Shown piece by piece: positions 63,478 to 64,000 of a DNA stretch of 64,000 nt. The DNA is taken from positions 496,001 to 560,000 of the forward strand of contig NZ_JACYFU010000002.1 in the NCBI RefSeq assembly GCF_014837245.1. Reading direction: 5' to 3'. The notes below the pieces were generated by a model that searched no databases, was not told where the DNA came from, and saw only the letters and a list, made by a program, of their open reading frames with translations. The DNA is from Devosia oryzisoli (GTDB lineage: Bacteria > Pseudomonadota > Alphaproteobacteria > Rhizobiales > Devosiaceae). Position numbers and translations under genes: made by a program. How positions within the stretch are numbered: position 1 is the stretch's first letter; the number at the start of each line of letters is the position of its first letter.

Positions 63478-64000
63478 GTGCTGCATTCCAAAACCACGAT
63501 CAGGGCGCTGCGCGCCGTGTTGTTGGCCGGTGCTGCCGCCCTTGCTCTGAGCGCCTGCGCCTCAAACCGCGGGCAGATGGGTGCGACGGATTTTTCGGGC
63601 ATGCCGGCGGCCCAGACGCAGCAGGTTCTGGGTCAGCTGACTGCTCGCTACAAGGCAAACCCCAAAGACCGGGCCGTGGCGATCCAATATGCGGCCGCGC
63701 TGCGTGCCGCAGGCCAGCCCCAACAGGCCAGTGCTGCGCTGGAGCAGGCGATGGCCGCCTATCCGGGCGACATCGACATTTCCATCGCCTATGCCAAGGC
63801 ATTGACGGCTTCGGGCCGGTTCGAGCAGTCGCTGGGTGTGCTCGACAACGTCATTCGCCCCGATGCCCCGGATTGGAATGCACTTCTGGTCAAAGGCGCG
63901 ACGCTGGACCAGATGGGACGAAACGCCGAGGCCCGTAACGCCTACGCGCAGGCCCAGGTGATGGCGCCGGGTGAAGCGTCCATCGAAACCAATATCGGCC
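63478..64000 (+). CDS. TPR lipoprotein, TadD-like, truncated by window end
   Basis: The visible 174 codons start at GTG 63478 with CGGAG upstream. A lipoprotein signal peptide (AVLLAGAAALALSACAS, lipobox LSAC) precedes tetratricopeptide repeats: QVLGQLTARYKANPKDRAVA, YAAALRAAGQPQQASAALEQ and YAKALTASGRFEQSL. TadD is the TPR lipoprotein of Flp/Tad pilus assembly. Other tad genes are not in view, so the assignment is tentative. Confidence 0.65.
   Translation, partial: MLHSKTTIRALRAVLLAGAAALALSACASNRGQMGATDFSGMPAAQTQQVLGQLTARYKANPKDRAVAIQYAAALRAAGQPQQASAALEQAMAAYPGDIDISIAYAKALTASGRFEQSLGVLDNVIRPDAPDWNALLVKGATLDQMGRNAEARNAYAQAQVMAPGEASIETNIG

Overview
The window is a 64 kb stretch of GC-rich chromosome from an alphaproteobacterium, most likely order Hyphomicrobiales (Devosia or a relative). 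This rests on gene content read from the translations: an ALA synthase (hemA), a DnaX lacking most zinc-ligand cysteines, the DUF2948-hisD-UPF0262/phosphatase-infA-maf-yacG-tRNA-Phe cluster, an OmpA-like lipoprotein with a glycine-rich linker, and a Tad-type TPR lipoprotein. No similarity search was run, so the genus is a guess.

Layout. 1-10.3 kb: start of an antibiotic-kinase-like gene, uronate isomerase (uxaC), a TctD/TctE two-component system whose kinase is fused in frame to a periplasmic substrate-binding domain, a convergent tctCBA tripartite tricarboxylate transporter operon, and an HdeA-like secreted protein with Ser/Asp-rich insertions. 10.4-20.7 kb: a compact integrated element bounded by perfect 50-bp direct repeats, the right copy lying in an intact tRNA-Phe gene. 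20.8-26.7 kb: housekeeping genes on the minus strand (yacG, maf, infA, hisD, murA) and tRNA-Thr. 26.9-32.2 kb: a terminal oxidase cluster (CtaG-like factor, subunit II, fused subunit I+III). 32.2-46.2 kb: mixed metabolism, envelope and signalling genes (cutC, ROK kinase, PRC-barrel, OmpA-like lipoprotein, SDR, hemA with an upstream FNR/FixK-type box, FixJ-like regulator, mscL, hybrid kinase, pirin, LOG-family protein, PAP2, DAG kinase-like, phosphoesterase). 46.3-57.6 kb: SRP RNA, dnaX-ybaB-recR, rmuC, def-fmt-truA and the dap genes. 57.8-64 kb: small secreted and zinc-ribbon proteins, pheA, a membrane cytochrome c, a GhrA-like dehydrogenase, an M17 aminopeptidase and the start of a TadD-like lipoprotein.

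The most interesting region is the 10.3-kb element. It carries a tyrosine integrase, two divergent ribbon-helix-helix regulators flanking a 14-bp inverted operator pair, an AlpA-like HTH protein, a lambda-O-like initiator candidate with palindromic iterons inside its own gene, an HK97-type capsid protein and prohead protease, and edge cargo genes (DUF4238, Rap1a-like, DUF4145). I recognise no large terminase, portal, tail or lysis gene. This is the profile of a phage satellite that builds its own (perhaps altered) capsid but borrows packaging and tails, rather than of a complete prophage.
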